64,000 nt of DNA from Lentzea alba (GTDB lineage Bacteria; Actinomycetota; Actinomycetes; Mycobacteriales; Pseudonocardiaceae), in NCBI RefSeq assembly GCF_011067745.1, contig NZ_JAAMPJ010000004.1, forward strand, positions 620,001 to 684,000. The letters run 5' to 3'. This document shows, one piece after another, positions 17,048 through 28,581 of the stretch. Each line of letters begins with the position of its first letter. Position 1 is the stretch's first letter. A program made the position numbers and the translations under genes. The notes under the pieces were generated by a model. It did not search any database and was not told where the DNA came from. It worked only from the letters and a program-made list of their open reading frames with translations.

Positions 17048-18579
17048 ACGGACACGGTAAGGGCCGAGGCGAGCAAGCGTTGCGTGTAGGGGTCCTGCGG
17101 CGCGGCGAACACCGAGGCGCCCTCCTCCACGACCCGGCCCTGGTGCAGGATGGCCACCCGGTCGGAGAGGTGCTGCACGACGGCCAGGTCGTGGCTGATG
17201 AACAGGCACGCGAACCGCAGATCGCGCTGCAGCGAGCGGAACAGGTCCAGCACCCGCGCCTGCACCGTCACGTCCAGTGCGGACGTCGGTTCGTCGGCGA
17301 TCAGCAGGTCCGGGTCCAGTGCGATGGCGCGGGCGATGCCGACTCGCTGGCGTTGCCCGCCGGAGAGTTCGTGCGGATACCGGTCGCGCAACGAGACGGA
17401 CAGCTGCACCGCGTCCAGCAGCGAGTCGACCTTCGCGGTCAGCTCCGCGCCGCGCAGCGACGTGTGCAGCAACAGCGGCTGGGCGATCGACCGGCCGACC
17501 GTCGCCCGCGGGTTCAACGACGACAGCGGGTCCTGGAACACCAGCCCGATCCGGCCGCGGTCGGCCTTGCGCAGGGCGCAGACCTCCTTGCCCGCCACCG
17601 TGATCCCCCCGCTGTACCGCACGAGCCCGGTGACCGCGGCGGCGATCGAAGACTTGCCGGACCCGGACTCGCCGACCAGTCCCAGCACCTCGCCGCGTCC
17701 GATCTCCAGCGACACGTCCGACACCGCGCGGAACTTCCCGTACGAGATCGAGACGCCGGACAGCCGCAGCACCGGTGCCGCGGGAGCGCGGGCAGGGAGC
17801 TCACGGGAGTCCAGCGACAGCACCGAGTCGAGCAGCGTCCGGGTGTAGGGCTGCGCGGGCTTCTGGAAGACCTGCCGCACGGTGCCGGTCTCCACGACCC
17901 TGCCCGCGTTCATCACGATCACCCGGTCGGCGAGGTCGGCGACCACGCCCATGTCGTGCGTGATCAGCAGGATCGCGACACCGAGCCGGTCGCGCAGGTC
18001 CCGCAGCAGGCCGAGGATCTCGGCCTGCACGGTCACGTCCAGCGCGGTCGTCGGTTCGTCGGCGATCAGCAGCGACGGCTCGTTCGCCACCGCCATCGCG
18101 ATCACCACGCGCTGGAGCTGCCCGCCGGACATCTCGTGCGGATAGGCCTTGAACCGTTCTACCGGCAGCCCGACGAGCCGCAGCAGCTCCAACGCCCGTG
18201 CCCGAGCCTCGGCGCGTGAGACCGAACAGTGCACGCGCACGGCCTCGACGATCTGGCTGCCGATCGTGAGGACGGGATTCAACGCGCTCATGGGCTCCTG
18301 GAACACCATGCCGACCTCGTTGCCCCGAACCTCGCGCAACTCGTTGAGGGACAACGAGTACAGGTCCCGTCCACCCAGGAGCGCCCGTCCGGTCACCGAG
18401 GCGGACGACGGCAGCAGTCCCAGCAACGACATCGCGGTCACGGTCTTGCCGGAGCCCGACTCGCCGACCACGGCGAGGACCTCCCCGGCGGTCAGCGAGA
18501 ACGAGACCTCGCTGACCGCGGGGGAGCCGGAGCCGAAGTCCACCGAGACGTCCTCGACGGACAGCAGCACGTCACTCAC
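17044..18579 (-). CDS. Opp/Dpp-type ABC transporter ATPase, two nucleotide-binding domains fused
   Basis: 511 residues with two full ABC domains: the first has Walker [10 protein letters not shown], signature MSGGQLQRV and Walker [13 protein letters not shown]; the second has [18 protein letters not shown] and [12 protein letters not shown]. It corresponds to DppD and DppF joined in one chain. The GTG start overlaps the TGA of the substrate-binding-protein gene (GTGA), so longer readings in this frame are not the protein. It powers uptake through the two permeases encoded upstream. Confidence 0.93.
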   Translation of the reverse strand: MSDVLLSVEDVSVDFGSGSPAVSEVSFSLTAGEVLAVVGESGSGKTVTAMSLLGLLPSSASVTGRALLGGRDLYSLSLNELREVRGNEVGMVFQEPMSALNPVLTIGSQIVEAVRVHCSVSRAEARARALELLRLVGLPVERFKAYPHEMSGGQLQRVVIAMAVANEPSLLIADEPTTALDVTVQAEILGLLRDLRDRLGVAILLITHDMGVVADLADRVIVMNAGRVVETGTVRQVFQKPAQPYTRTLLDSVLSLDSRELPARAPAAPVLRLSGVSISYGKFRAVSDVSLEIGRGEVLGLVGESGSGKSSIAAAVTGLVRYSGGITVAGKEVCALRKADRGRIGLVFQDPLSSLNPRATVGRSIAQPLLLHTSLRGAELTAKVDSLLDAVQLSVSLRDRYPHELSGGQRQRVGIARAIALDPDLLIADEPTSALDVTVQARVLDLFRSLQRDLRFACLFISHDLAVVQHLSDRVAILHQGRVVEEGASVFAAPQDPYTQRLLASALTVSV

Positions 18580-20243
18580 TTCGAGATACCAACCTGGAGG
18601 TAGTTCGGGTAGGCGGGGAAGTCGGCGATGAAGAAGTTGCCGACCTTCGAGCCGTGGATGAACGAGTTGCGCGTGTAGATCAGCGGCACGACCGGCGAGT
18701 CCTGCAGGATCCGCTTGTCGATCGCGGCCCACTTCTTCCCGGCCTCTGCCGGGTCCACGGTGGACTGCGCCTGCTCGATCAACTTGTCCACCTCGGGGTT
18801 CGAGTACCGCGAGGTGTTGTAGCCGCCCTTGCCGATCTCCGAGGAGGCGAACAGCGGCTGGATGTTCGAGTTCGCGCTGGGGAAGTCCGGCTGCCACGAG
18901 CCCAGGATCAGGTCGTAGGTCGGGTTGTCGGCGAGGTTCGTCTCGGTCTCGAACGCGTCCGCCTCCAGCGACCGGATGGTCACCTTGATGTTCGCCCTGG
19001 CCAGCGCGGCTTGGACGGCCTCGCCCTTGTCGGTCTGGTTGTTGGACTTGTTGAGCACCAGCTGCAGTCCGTCCAGGCCGTTCGGGAAACCGGCCTCGGC
19101 GAGCAGCGCCTTGGCCTTGTCCGGGTCGCCCTCCGGCTTGCTCGGGTAGAGGTCGAACTGCTCGCGGCCCTCGATGCCCTGGGTGATCAGCGTCGAGGCC
19201 GTGTCGCCGGCCAGCGCCGCGGTGCCCGCCGACGCCACCTGGTAGGCGGCCTTGTTCACCGCGTACTGGAACGCCTGGCGCACCTTGACGTTGTTCAGCG
19301 GCGCCTTCTGCGTGTTCAGCGCGAGGTACGCGACCGCACCCGACTTAGACGTCACGACGCGGGACTTCGCCGACGGGTTCTGCTGCAGCTGCGCGAGCTG
19401 GGCGGGGGAGACGAACGACGAGGCGAACGCGAACCTGTCGTCACCGGAGTCGGCGGCGAGGCGCTGCGAGACGACCGAGGCCTCCTGGCCGAGCTGGAAC
19501 ACGACGGAGTCCGGCAGGCCCGCGCGTACCTGGTCCTTGGCGGGCTCCCAGTTCGGGTTGCGGGAGAGCTCGACCTGGACGCCCTTCTGGTACTTGGCGA
19601 TCTGGTACGGACCGGACGCGACGGCGTGCTCCTGGTAGTCCGCCTCGGCGCCCTTGCCCTTCGGCACCGGCGCGAACGCGGGCGTCGACGCGATCCAGGG
19701 CCAGTCGCCGTAGGGGCGGGTCAGGGTGAAGACGATGGTCCTCGCGTCCGGGGTCTTGATGGAGTCGAGTTCCTTGCCCTCGAACGGACCTTGGTAGTCA
19801 CCGCCGCCCAGCAGGTCCTTGTGGTAGCCGAGGCCGCCACCGAACGCCGGCGCGAACGACCGCTCGACGCCCCACTTCACGTCGGCGGAGGTGATCGGCG
19901 TGCCGTCGTTGAACTTCAGCCCGTCCTGCAGCACGAAGGTCCACGTCTTGCCGCCGTCGCTGGTCTTGCCGGTGTCCGCGAGGTCGGGCACGACCAAGGC
20001 GTGCTGCCCGACGGCGTTCTGCCAGCCGGTCAGTCTGCGGTGCACCAGGCCGAGCGTGGTGATCGCGAGACTCTGCGACTTGGCGGGGTCGAGGTTGAGC
20101 GTGCGCGACTCCGACAGGATGCGCAGCGTGCCGCCCTTCTCCGGCTTGGCGGCGTCACCCGCGGGTTTCTGGTCGTTCGCACCGCAGGCCGACACCCCCA
20201 GGGCACCGATCAGCACGACGGCAAGAAGTTTCTTGCGGTACAA
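18576..20243 (-). CDS. Opp/Dpp-type substrate-binding lipoprotein (SBP family 5)
   Basis: About 555 residues. The start is TTG at 20243, supported by GGGAGGA 11 bases upstream and by the signal peptide YRKKLLAVVLIGALGVSAC, whose lipobox GVSAC gives an acylated Cys. The mature chain is an SBP_bac_5 protein (VPDLADTGKTSDGGKTWTF, FNDGTPITSADVKWGVERS, ASGPYQIAKY). Members bind oligopeptides, but many actinomycete ones bind oligosaccharides or other solutes; the alditol oxidase in the operon makes a polyol or glycan-derived ligand worth considering. It lies 14 bp after the permease gene. Confidence 0.92.
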   Translation of the reverse strand: MYRKKLLAVVLIGALGVSACGANDQKPAGDAAKPEKGGTLRILSESRTLNLDPAKSQSLAITTLGLVHRRLTGWQNAVGQHALVVPDLADTGKTSDGGKTWTFVLQDGLKFNDGTPITSADVKWGVERSFAPAFGGGLGYHKDLLGGGDYQGPFEGKELDSIKTPDARTIVFTLTRPYGDWPWIASTPAFAPVPKGKGAEADYQEHAVASGPYQIAKYQKGVQVELSRNPNWEPAKDQVRAGLPDSVVFQLGQEASVVSQRLAADSGDDRFAFASSFVSPAQLAQLQQNPSAKSRVVTSKSGAVAYLALNTQKAPLNNVKVRQAFQYAVNKAAYQVASAGTAALAGDTASTLITQGIEGREQFDLYPSKPEGDPDKAKALLAEAGFPNGLDGLQLVLNKSNNQTDKGEAVQAALARANIKVTIRSLEADAFETETNLADNPTYDLILGSWQPDFPSANSNIQPLFASSEIGKGGYNTSRYSNPEVDKLIEQAQSTVDPAEAGKKWAAIDKRILQDSPVVPLIYTRNSFIHGSKVGNFFIADFPAYPNYLQVGISK

Positions 20244-20257
20244 CGGACTTTCCTCCC

Positions 20258-21244
20258 TCAGGTGAGCCGTGCTCGCGGATCGAGCACGCCGTAGGACAGA
20301 TCGACGACGGCGTTGGCGACGACCACGAGAAAACCGGCGAACAACGTGCAGCCGAGCAACGTCGGCAGGTCGCGGGAGTGCACCGCGTCGATCAGCAGAC
20401 CGCCCAGGCCGGGCAGGCTGAACACCCGCTCGGTGATCACCGCGCCGCCGAGCAGCGCGCCGAACTCGATGCCGGTCAGCGTCACGACGGGCAGCAACAC
20501 GTTGCGCAGTGCGTGTTTCCCGACGACGGCCCGCTCCGGGACGCCCTTGGCCCGCGCGGTGCGGATGTAGTCCTCGCTCATCGTCTCGAGCATCTGCGTG
20601 CGGGTGAGCTTCACGTAGTGGGCGCCGTGCGCGAACGCCAGCACGCACCACGGCAGGACCAGCCCCCACGCCCACCGCACCGGATCCTCGGAGAACTCGG
20701 TGTAGTTGCCGACCGGGACGACGTCGAGCTGGAACCCGAGCACGAGGATCCCGAGCAGCCCCACCAGGTACACCGGCGCGGACACTCCGATCACCGACCC
20801 GGCCAGCGCCGCCCGGTCGAACCAGGTGTCCTTGTGCAGTGCGGCGTACACGCCGACCGCCACACCCACGACGACCCACAGCACGGCCGAGCCGACGGCG
20901 AGCGAGAACGTCACCGGCAGCCGGGCGCCGATCAGCTCCAGCACGTCGGCGTTCTGCTGGAACGAGTAACCGAAACACGGTGCCGCGCAGTGGATCGCGG
21001 TCGCGCCGGTGCCGAACGTCCTGCCGGTGAAGATGCCGGTCAGGAACGTGACGAACTGCTGCCACCACGGCTCGTCGAAGCCCATGAACTCCCGTGCCAG
21101 CGCCAGGTTCTCCGGCGTGCACGGCTTGCCGCACGCCAGCAGCGCCGGGTCGGACGGCACCAGGTAGAACACGACGAACGTGCAGAAGGCCACCACGAGC
21201 AGCACGAGCGCCATACCGCCGAGACGAGTTGCGAAGTACCTCAC
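20258..21244 (-). CDS. ABC transporter permease, DppB type
   Basis: 328 residues from the GTG at 21244 that overlaps the stop of the DppC-type gene. Six predicted membrane segments; the first begins LGGMALVLLVVAFCTFVVFYLVP, the hallmark DppB start. The EAA loop interacting with the ATPase lies around ARAKGVPERAVVGKHALRN. A long periplasmic-side segment after helix 1 contains several Cys residues (LLACGKPC, IHCAAPCF), more than usual for the family and possibly a disulfide-stabilised extracellular loop. Confidence 0.92.
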   Translation of the reverse strand: MRYFATRLGGMALVLLVVAFCTFVVFYLVPSDPALLACGKPCTPENLALAREFMGFDEPWWQQFVTFLTGIFTGRTFGTGATAIHCAAPCFGYSFQQNADVLELIGARLPVTFSLAVGSAVLWVVVGVAVGVYAALHKDTWFDRAALAGSVIGVSAPVYLVGLLGILVLGFQLDVVPVGNYTEFSEDPVRWAWGLVLPWCVLAFAHGAHYVKLTRTQMLETMSEDYIRTARAKGVPERAVVGKHALRNVLLPVVTLTGIEFGALLGGAVITERVFSLPGLGGLLIDAVHSRDLPTLLGCTLFAGFLVVVANAVVDLSYGVLDPRARLT

Positions 21245-22155
21245 CGCTTCGCCCCCAACCTCGGGTCGAGCGCATCGCGCAGCCCGTCGCCCAGGGCGTT
21301 GAAGCCCCAGGTGACCGCGAACAGCGCGAGGCCGGGGAACAGCAGGTACGCCGGGTCCACCGCGACCCACTCGATCGCCGAGCTGATCGACCGGCCCCAG
21401 CTAGGCGTCGGCGGCAGCACGCCGACGCCGAGGAACGACAGCGCCGCCTCCAGGCCGACCTTGCCGGGCACTGACAACGTTGCCATGACCAGGACCGGAC
21501 CCCAGAGGTTCGGCAGCAGCTCGGCGCGGAACACCTGCCACGGCGACGCCCCCAGCGTCCGCGCCGCCTTCACGAAGTTGCGCTCCTTCAACGTGAGCAC
21601 CTGCGCTCGCACGATCCGGGCGGTCGACGGCCACCCGAAGAACCCGATCACCACGATCAGCAGCAGCGCCCGCGGGAACTCGACCGGCACCACCGCGCCG
21701 AGCGCGATCATGAACACCAGGTACGGGAAGCCCAGGAACACGTCGGCGCTCCAGGTGATCACCCGGTCGACCCAGCCGCCGAGGTAGCCGGCGGCCGCGC
21801 CGATCAGCACCCCGAGACCGATCGACACCAGCGTGGCCGCCAGCCCGATCAGGAACGACGTGCGCGCGCCGTGCACCACGATCGCGAACAGGTCCCGTCC
21901 GGTCAGCGGCTCGACCCCGAACCAGTGCTCCCCGCTCACCCCGCCGAGCACCCCCGCGGGCAGGCCGGTCGCCGGGTCGAGCGCGGTCGAGTCGTAGGTG
22001 TACGGGTCGTGGCCCTCGATGGCGGTGAGGACGTCCGCGAAGATCGCGACCAGCCCGATCACCACCACGGTGACCGTGCCGGCGAGCGCCCAGCGGTCAC
22101 GGGCGAGCACCGATCGGATCGCGGCGGGCACCGACCGCGCGACGGGAGTGGACAA
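21241..22155 (-). CDS. ABC transporter permease, DppC type
   Basis: 304 residues. N-terminal DppC helix (RWALAGTVTVVVIGLVAIFADVL), the HWFGVEPLTGRDLFAIVVHGARTS motif typical of DppC, six membrane segments, and the EAA loop at KAARTLGASPWQVFRAELLPN. First gene of the five-cistron leftward operon. The start read here is TTG at 22155 with a weak AGGT 9 bases before it; no better ATG or GTG is seen. The promoter should lie in 22156-22323, shared with the divergent methyltransferase gene. Confidence 0.9.
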   Translation of the reverse strand: MSTPVARSVPAAIRSVLARDRWALAGTVTVVVIGLVAIFADVLTAIEGHDPYTYDSTALDPATGLPAGVLGGVSGEHWFGVEPLTGRDLFAIVVHGARTSFLIGLAATLVSIGLGVLIGAAAGYLGGWVDRVITWSADVFLGFPYLVFMIALGAVVPVEFPRALLLIVVIGFFGWPSTARIVRAQVLTLKERNFVKAARTLGASPWQVFRAELLPNLWGPVLVMATLSVPGKVGLEAALSFLGVGVLPPTPSWGRSISSAIEWVAVDPAYLLFPGLALFAVTWGFNALGDGLRDALDPRLGAKR

Positions 22156-22323
22156 CTGCGTGACCTGCTTCTTCGCGTGTGTTGATCTGTCGGCCGCACA
22201 GTAGGCCGATCGGCTGATCGCGTCTGCCGCGTCCAGCAGATGAGACTGTTGGGCGCTATTGCTTCAGTGTGGACAGAAATCAGGTTGCCGACGGTGGCAA
22301 CGTGGATCCTCGTGGAAACCGAC

Positions 22324-23301
22324 GTGCACAAGCTTCGAGGAATGTCCGACCTGGTCACGCCCATGACGCTGAGGGTCGCGGTGACCCTGGGCCTGCCGGA
22401 GCGGCTGGGCGACGAGCCCGCCACCGCCCGCGCACTCGCCTCCGAACTCGGGGTCGATCCGCTCGCGCTCGACCTGCTCCTGGCCCACCTGACGACCCTC
22501 GGTGTGGTCGAACGAACAGAAACCGGCTACCGCACGACCGAGTTCGGCGTGCACCTCCGCGCCGACGCGGGCAACGGACTGCACAACCTGCTGCACCACG
22601 ACACCGCCGCCGGGCGCGCCGACCTGGCGTTCGTCGATCTGATCCACAGCGTCCGCACCGGCGAGCCCGCCTATCCCGTGCGCTACGGCCAGGACTTCTG
22701 GACCGACCTGGCCGAGCAGCCGCACCTGCGCGCCGCGTTCGACCGGCAGATGAACGACCGGATGAGCGGCTGGATCCCGCAGGTCGTGGCGGGGTTCGAC
22801 TGGTCGCGGTTCGGCACCTTGGTCGACGTCGGCGGCGGCCACGGCAGCCTGCTGGCGGCGATCCTCGACACGCATCCGGGGGTGCGCGGCCATCTGGTCG
22901 ACCTGGAGGAGACCGCCGCCGGTGCGCGCGGGCTGCTGCGCCGGTTCGGTGATCGTGCCGAGGTGACCGGGGGCAGCTTCTTCGACCCGCTGCCCGCCGG
23001 GGGAGACGCCTACCTGTTGTTCGACGTCCTGCACGACTGGGACGACGAGCAGGCGCACCGGATCCTCGCCCGGTGCGTCGAGGTCACGCCTGCCGACGGC
23101 CGGGTCCTCGTCGTCGAATCCCTCGGAGGTGTTGGCGGCGGAACGTGGTTCGACCTGGTCATGCTCGTGCACTTCGGAGGCCGGGACCGCAGGCTCGGCG
23201 ACTTCAAGAAGTTGGCCTCAGCGCACGGTTTGGTGCTGGAATCGGTAACTGAGGTGACCAACGGGCGCAGTTTGCTCGAATTTAGGAAACATCCGATCTA
23301 A
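22324..23301 (+). CDS. SAM-dependent O-methyltransferase (hydroxyneurosporene/ACMT class)
   Basis: About 325 residues. An N-terminal dimerisation and winged-helix domain (DLVTPMTLRVAVTLGLPERL, ELGVDPLALDLLLAHLTTLGVV) precedes a Rossmann domain with the SAM loop VDVGGGHGSLLAAIL and the family motif FDVLHDWDDEQAHRIL, where the His corresponds to the catalytic base of plant-type O-methyltransferases. This class methylates phenolic or polyketide hydroxyls in secondary metabolism. The GTG at 22324 has GGA eight bases upstream and fits the homology; starts at 22240, 22270 (GTG) and 22342 (ATG) are possible. No biosynthetic core genes are nearby, so the substrate is unknown. Confidence 0.87.
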   Translation: MHKLRGMSDLVTPMTLRVAVTLGLPERLGDEPATARALASELGVDPLALDLLLAHLTTLGVVERTETGYRTTEFGVHLRADAGNGLHNLLHHDTAAGRADLAFVDLIHSVRTGEPAYPVRYGQDFWTDLAEQPHLRAAFDRQMNDRMSGWIPQVVAGFDWSRFGTLVDVGGGHGSLLAAILDTHPGVRGHLVDLEETAAGARGLLRRFGDRAEVTGGSFFDPLPAGGDAYLLFDVLHDWDDEQAHRILARCVEVTPADGRVLVVESLGGVGGGTWFDLVMLVHFGGRDRRLGDFKKLASAHGLVLESVTEVTNGRSLLEFRKHPI

Positions 23302-23337
23302 GGTCGAAGGGCCGCCGCACGGACGAAGGGACTCCTG

Positions 23338-24672
23338 ATGCGTCGTGCAGCGGTCATAGCGGCCCTGTTGATCGTGGCGAGTGCTTCACCAGCGCAGGCC
23401 GCGCCGCCTGTCACCGTGCGGGTGGACCCGGCGAGCAGCAGTCAGGTCGGCAGGGACTTCGCCGGCTTCAGCTACGAGAAGGACCGGGTCGGCGCGCGGA
23501 TGTTCAACGCCCGCAACACCGACCTGGTCCGGCTCTTCCGGCTGCTCGGGCCGAGCCTGCTGCGGATCGGCGGCAACCTCGTCGACATGACCACCTGGAA
23601 CCCGGTGGGCACCGGCGGTGTGCCCACCGAGGTCACGCCGGCGGACATCCGCGAGCTCGCGATCTTCGCCAAGGCGACCGGGTGGAAGGTCGTCTACGGC
23701 ATCAACCTCAAGACGAACACGCCGGAGAAGGCAGCCGAGGAGGCTGAAGAAGCGGCGAAACAGCTCGGCAGGGACCTGGTGGCGTTCGAGGTCGGCAACG
23801 AGCCGAACGTCTACGTCAAGACGTGGCCGGAGTACGAGGCGCTGTTCACGAAGTTCGCCGACGCGATCAGGGCCAGGGTGCCGCAGGCGCGGTTCGACGG
23901 GCCCGGTGAGGCCAACAAGACGGCGTGGGCGCTGGACTTCGGCCGCACGCAGAAGGACCGCGGCGCGACGATCCTGTCCACGCACCAGTACATCGCGCGC
24001 AACGACAAGGCCTCGATCCCGGACATGCTCGCGTCGAACAAGTCCGGACGGCTGCCCACCGCTTCGGCGGCGATGCGGAATGCCCGGGAGGCCACCGGGA
24101 TCGCGCAGTGGCGGGTCACCGAGGCCAACAACTACTACCACGGCGGCGCGGCGGGTGTGAGTGACGTGCAGGCGGCGGCGTTGTGGTCGTTGGACTACCT
24201 GTCCGGTGTGGCGCAGCAGCAGGGTTCGGGCATCAACTTTCACGGCGGCACGAGCGTCCAGTTCCCGCTGCACTATTCGCCGATCAAGTACGACGGGCTC
24301 AACCCTGTTGGGGTGCAAGGGGTTTACTACGGCGAGCTGCTGTGGAAGCTGGCCGGGCCCGGTGCGTACCACGCGGCGAGCGTGACAGGTGCCGACGAGG
24401 TCACGGCGTGGGGGATCGGCAACAACGCGTTCGTCAACAACAAGAACACGACCAGCGTCACCGCGACGATCACGTTGCCCGAGAAGGCCCGGCACGCCAG
24501 CGTTTACGTGCTGACGGCACCGGCGCTGGACTCCACGGCGATCACCATCGCGGGCTCGAAGGTGGAGAAGAACGCGAAGTTCACCCCGCGCCCGAAGAAC
24601 GTGCGGGTGGCCGGCACGACGACCACGGTCGACGTGCCGGCCAACAGCGCCGTGCTGGTGGTCACTCGCTGA
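23338..24672 (+). CDS. Secreted GH79-type glycosidase (beta-glucuronidase/heparanase-like)
   Basis: 444 residues with a Sec signal (cleaved after AQA, ~21). A TIM barrel (~30-345) carries the clan GH-A pair: Glu155 in FEVGNEPN as acid/base and Glu262 in WRVTEANNYYHGG as nucleophile, with the FAGFSYEKDR start typical of GH79. A C-terminal beta-sandwich (~350-444) follows. Probably removes beta-linked glucuronic acid or a similar sugar from proteoglycan or plant arabinogalactan outside the cell. AAGGGAC precedes the ATG. Its 3' end overlaps the convergent siderophore-interacting gene by 11 bp. Confidence 0.85.
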   Translation: MRRAAVIAALLIVASASPAQAAPPVTVRVDPASSSQVGRDFAGFSYEKDRVGARMFNARNTDLVRLFRLLGPSLLRIGGNLVDMTTWNPVGTGGVPTEVTPADIRELAIFAKATGWKVVYGINLKTNTPEKAAEEAEEAAKQLGRDLVAFEVGNEPNVYVKTWPEYEALFTKFADAIRARVPQARFDGPGEANKTAWALDFGRTQKDRGATILSTHQYIARNDKASIPDMLASNKSGRLPTASAAMRNAREATGIAQWRVTEANNYYHGGAAGVSDVQAAALWSLDYLSGVAQQQGSGINFHGGTSVQFPLHYSPIKYDGLNPVGVQGVYYGELLWKLAGPGAYHAASVTGADEVTAWGIGNNAFVNNKNTTSVTATITLPEKARHASVYVLTAPALDSTAITIAGSKVEKNAKFTPRPKNVRVAGTTTTVDVPANSAVLVVTR

Positions 24673-25452
24673 ACGCGGCGATCCGTTCCTGGGCCTCGGC
24701 GAGGTCCTCGGTGGTCGGGGCGTCGTCCTGGGTCAGGGCGCGCCGCCAGTAGCCGGCGAACTCGATGTCCTTCTTGGACACACCGAGGCCGACGAAATGC
24801 CTGCGCAAGGCGCGAACCGCGGCGGCCTCGCCACCGAGCCAGACCCACACCGACGACGGCACCTCCACCGCTGATACCACTCTTGGCACCACCGAGACCA
24901 GGTCGTCCCCGGCGCTGCGGTGCACCCACCGCACGCCGGGGACGTCCTGCTCCTCCAACGGATCCGCGACCTCGACGAACGCGAGGAACCGCTGCGAGTC
25001 AGGCAGCACTTCCAGCAACGACGAGATCGCGGGCAACGCCGTCTCGTCGCCCGCGAACACCAGCAGATCCGCGGTGCCGAGCGGCCGGGCGTAGTCGGCG
25101 GACGGCCCGAACCGCCCGATGACGTCACCCGGCTTGGCCACCGCGGCCCACGCCGACGCGGGGCCGTTGTCGCCGTGCAGCACGAAGTCCACGGTCAGCA
25201 CGCCGTCGGCCAACGAACGCACGGTGAAGCTGCGCATCCACGGCCGTTCGGACTCGGGCATGGCCAGATACGCCTGGTACCAAACGCTTACGTCAGGCGA
25301 CTCCGACACCAGCGCCGACCCGCCCGGCTTGGGGAACAACAGCTTCAGCTGCTGGTCCGGCCAGGTGCCGATGTCGACGAGACCGTCGCCGGTGAACGTC
25401 ATCCGCACCATGCGGGGCGTCAACGGCCGGACCGAGGTGACCGTCAGCAGGC

Positions 25453-25456
<4 letters not shown>
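24662..25456 (-). CDS. Siderophore-interacting protein (FAD/NAD(P)H ferric-siderophore reductase family)
   Basis: 264 residues. N-terminal FAD-binding barrel with MRSFTVRSL (the R-x-(Y/F)-(T/S) FAD motif) and the phosphate loop near GPASAWAAVAKPGD; C-terminal NAD(P)-binding SIP domain with LVFAGDETALPAI and the closing KDIEFAGYWRRAL. These proteins reduce ferric siderophores in the cytoplasm to release iron. The GTG start overlaps the stop of the UvrA-like gene (GTGA), so it is coupled to it and presumably under the same TetR control; no siderophore genes are adjacent. Confidence 0.88.
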
Positions 25457-27711
<2,255 letters not shown>

Positions 27712-27734
27712 AGCTGGTTCCCCCTGGAATGATT

Positions 27735-27749
27735 CTTTATGCGATAAAG
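27735..27749. promoter_or_regulatory. Operator copy 1 for the TetR regulator (CTTTAT-GCG-ATAAAG)
   Basis: Perfect 6-bp arms around GCG, 24 bp from the UvrA-like start codon. Same layout as the second copy at 27768-27782, with centres 33 bp apart (about three helical turns), placing both on one face of the DNA. Expected to be bound by the adjacent TetR protein to control both directions. Confidence 0.6.
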
Positions 27750-27767
27750 TATCGACCAACGAGGTTA

Positions 27768-27782
27768 CTTTACGTCGTAAGG
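27768..27782. promoter_or_regulatory. Operator copy 2 for the TetR regulator (CTTTACG-T-CGTAAGG)
   Basis: Near-perfect dyad sharing the CTTTA...TAA.G frame with the copy at 27735-27749. It abuts the ribosome site AAGGAG of the TetR gene (start 27793), so binding would block the regulator's own expression. Confidence 0.55.
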
Positions 27783-27792
27783 AGTCGCAACC

Positions 27793-28581
27793 GTGGTCGT
27801 CTACGCAGGTCAGGGCGATCCGCGCCGGTCCATCGAACTGCTCTGGCGCGGGACGGTCGCGGAGAAACGGTCCGGCCCGAAGCCCGGACTGAGCGTGGAC
27901 TCGATCGTCGACGCCGGCATCGCGGTCGCCGACGAGCAGGGCATGGCGTTCTCGATGCGCGCGGTGGGGGAGCGCCTCGGCCGCACCGCCATGGCCCTCT
28001 ACACGTACGTGCCGGGCAAGAACGAGCTCGTCGACCTCATGTACGACCGCACCATGGCCGAGCTGCCGACCAGCTACTCCCTCGACGACGGCTGGCGCCC
28101 GGCCGTCACGCAGTGGGCGCACGACATGTGGGAGTGCTACAGCCGTCACCCGTGGGTGCTGCAGGTGTCGCAGGCACGTCCGGTGCTCGGCCCGCACGAG
28201 TTCGCGGTGATCGAGGCCCTGGCCGCGATCCTGGTGTCGACCGGCCTGCCCGGACGCGAGCTGCGCGGCATCGTCGGCGCCATCAACTACTTCGTGCGCG
28301 GCGCCGCCCAGACCGTCGCCGAGGCGCGCGCCGCGGGTGGCGCGACCGGTGAGGCCGACGAGGAGTGGTGGTACGCCCGGTCGGCCGTGCTGCTGGAGAT
28401 CGAGCCCGACCTCGAAAAGAAGTTCCCCATGCTGCACGTTCTGGAAAACGATAGAGAGCCAGCCACATCCGACCTGGCAGATCCGGAACTGCCGTACCTG
28501 GAGAACGACGCCGTCGAGAACTTCCGCAGCGGACTGCGGGTGTTGCTGGACGGCGTCGAGGGCGCTGTGGCAAAACCGTGA
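27793..28581 (+). CDS. TetR-family regulator (TetR_C_1 class)
   Basis: 262 residues, GTG start with AAGGAG ten bases upstream. The DNA-binding helix-turn-helix is set ~35 residues in (SVDSIVDAGIAVADEQ, MRAVGERLGRTAMALYTYVPGKNELVDLMYD), typical of the TetR/TetR_C class with a long N-terminal arm; the C-terminal ~150 residues are the ligand-binding helices with several Trp and Tyr. Divergent from the UvrA-like/SIP operon, which it probably represses until a DNA-targeting or chelating compound binds. Its last codons and downstream 60 bp are duplicated after the next small gene (see repeat at 28563-29055). Confidence 0.88.
   Translation: MVVYAGQGDPRRSIELLWRGTVAEKRSGPKPGLSVDSIVDAGIAVADEQGMAFSMRAVGERLGRTAMALYTYVPGKNELVDLMYDRTMAELPTSYSLDDGWRPAVTQWAHDMWECYSRHPWVLQVSQARPVLGPHEFAVIEALAAILVSTGLPGRELRGIVGAINYFVRGAAQTVAEARAAGGATGEADEEWWYARSAVLLEIEPDLEKKFPMLHVLENDREPATSDLADPELPYLENDAVENFRSGLRVLLDGVEGAVAKP

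Noticed and set aside
22284..22301. GTTGCC-GACGGT-GGCAAC dyad upstream of the methyltransferase
   Set aside because: Short arms, no conserved partner copy, and the local sequence is GC-rich; could be chance. Not promoted to an operator.
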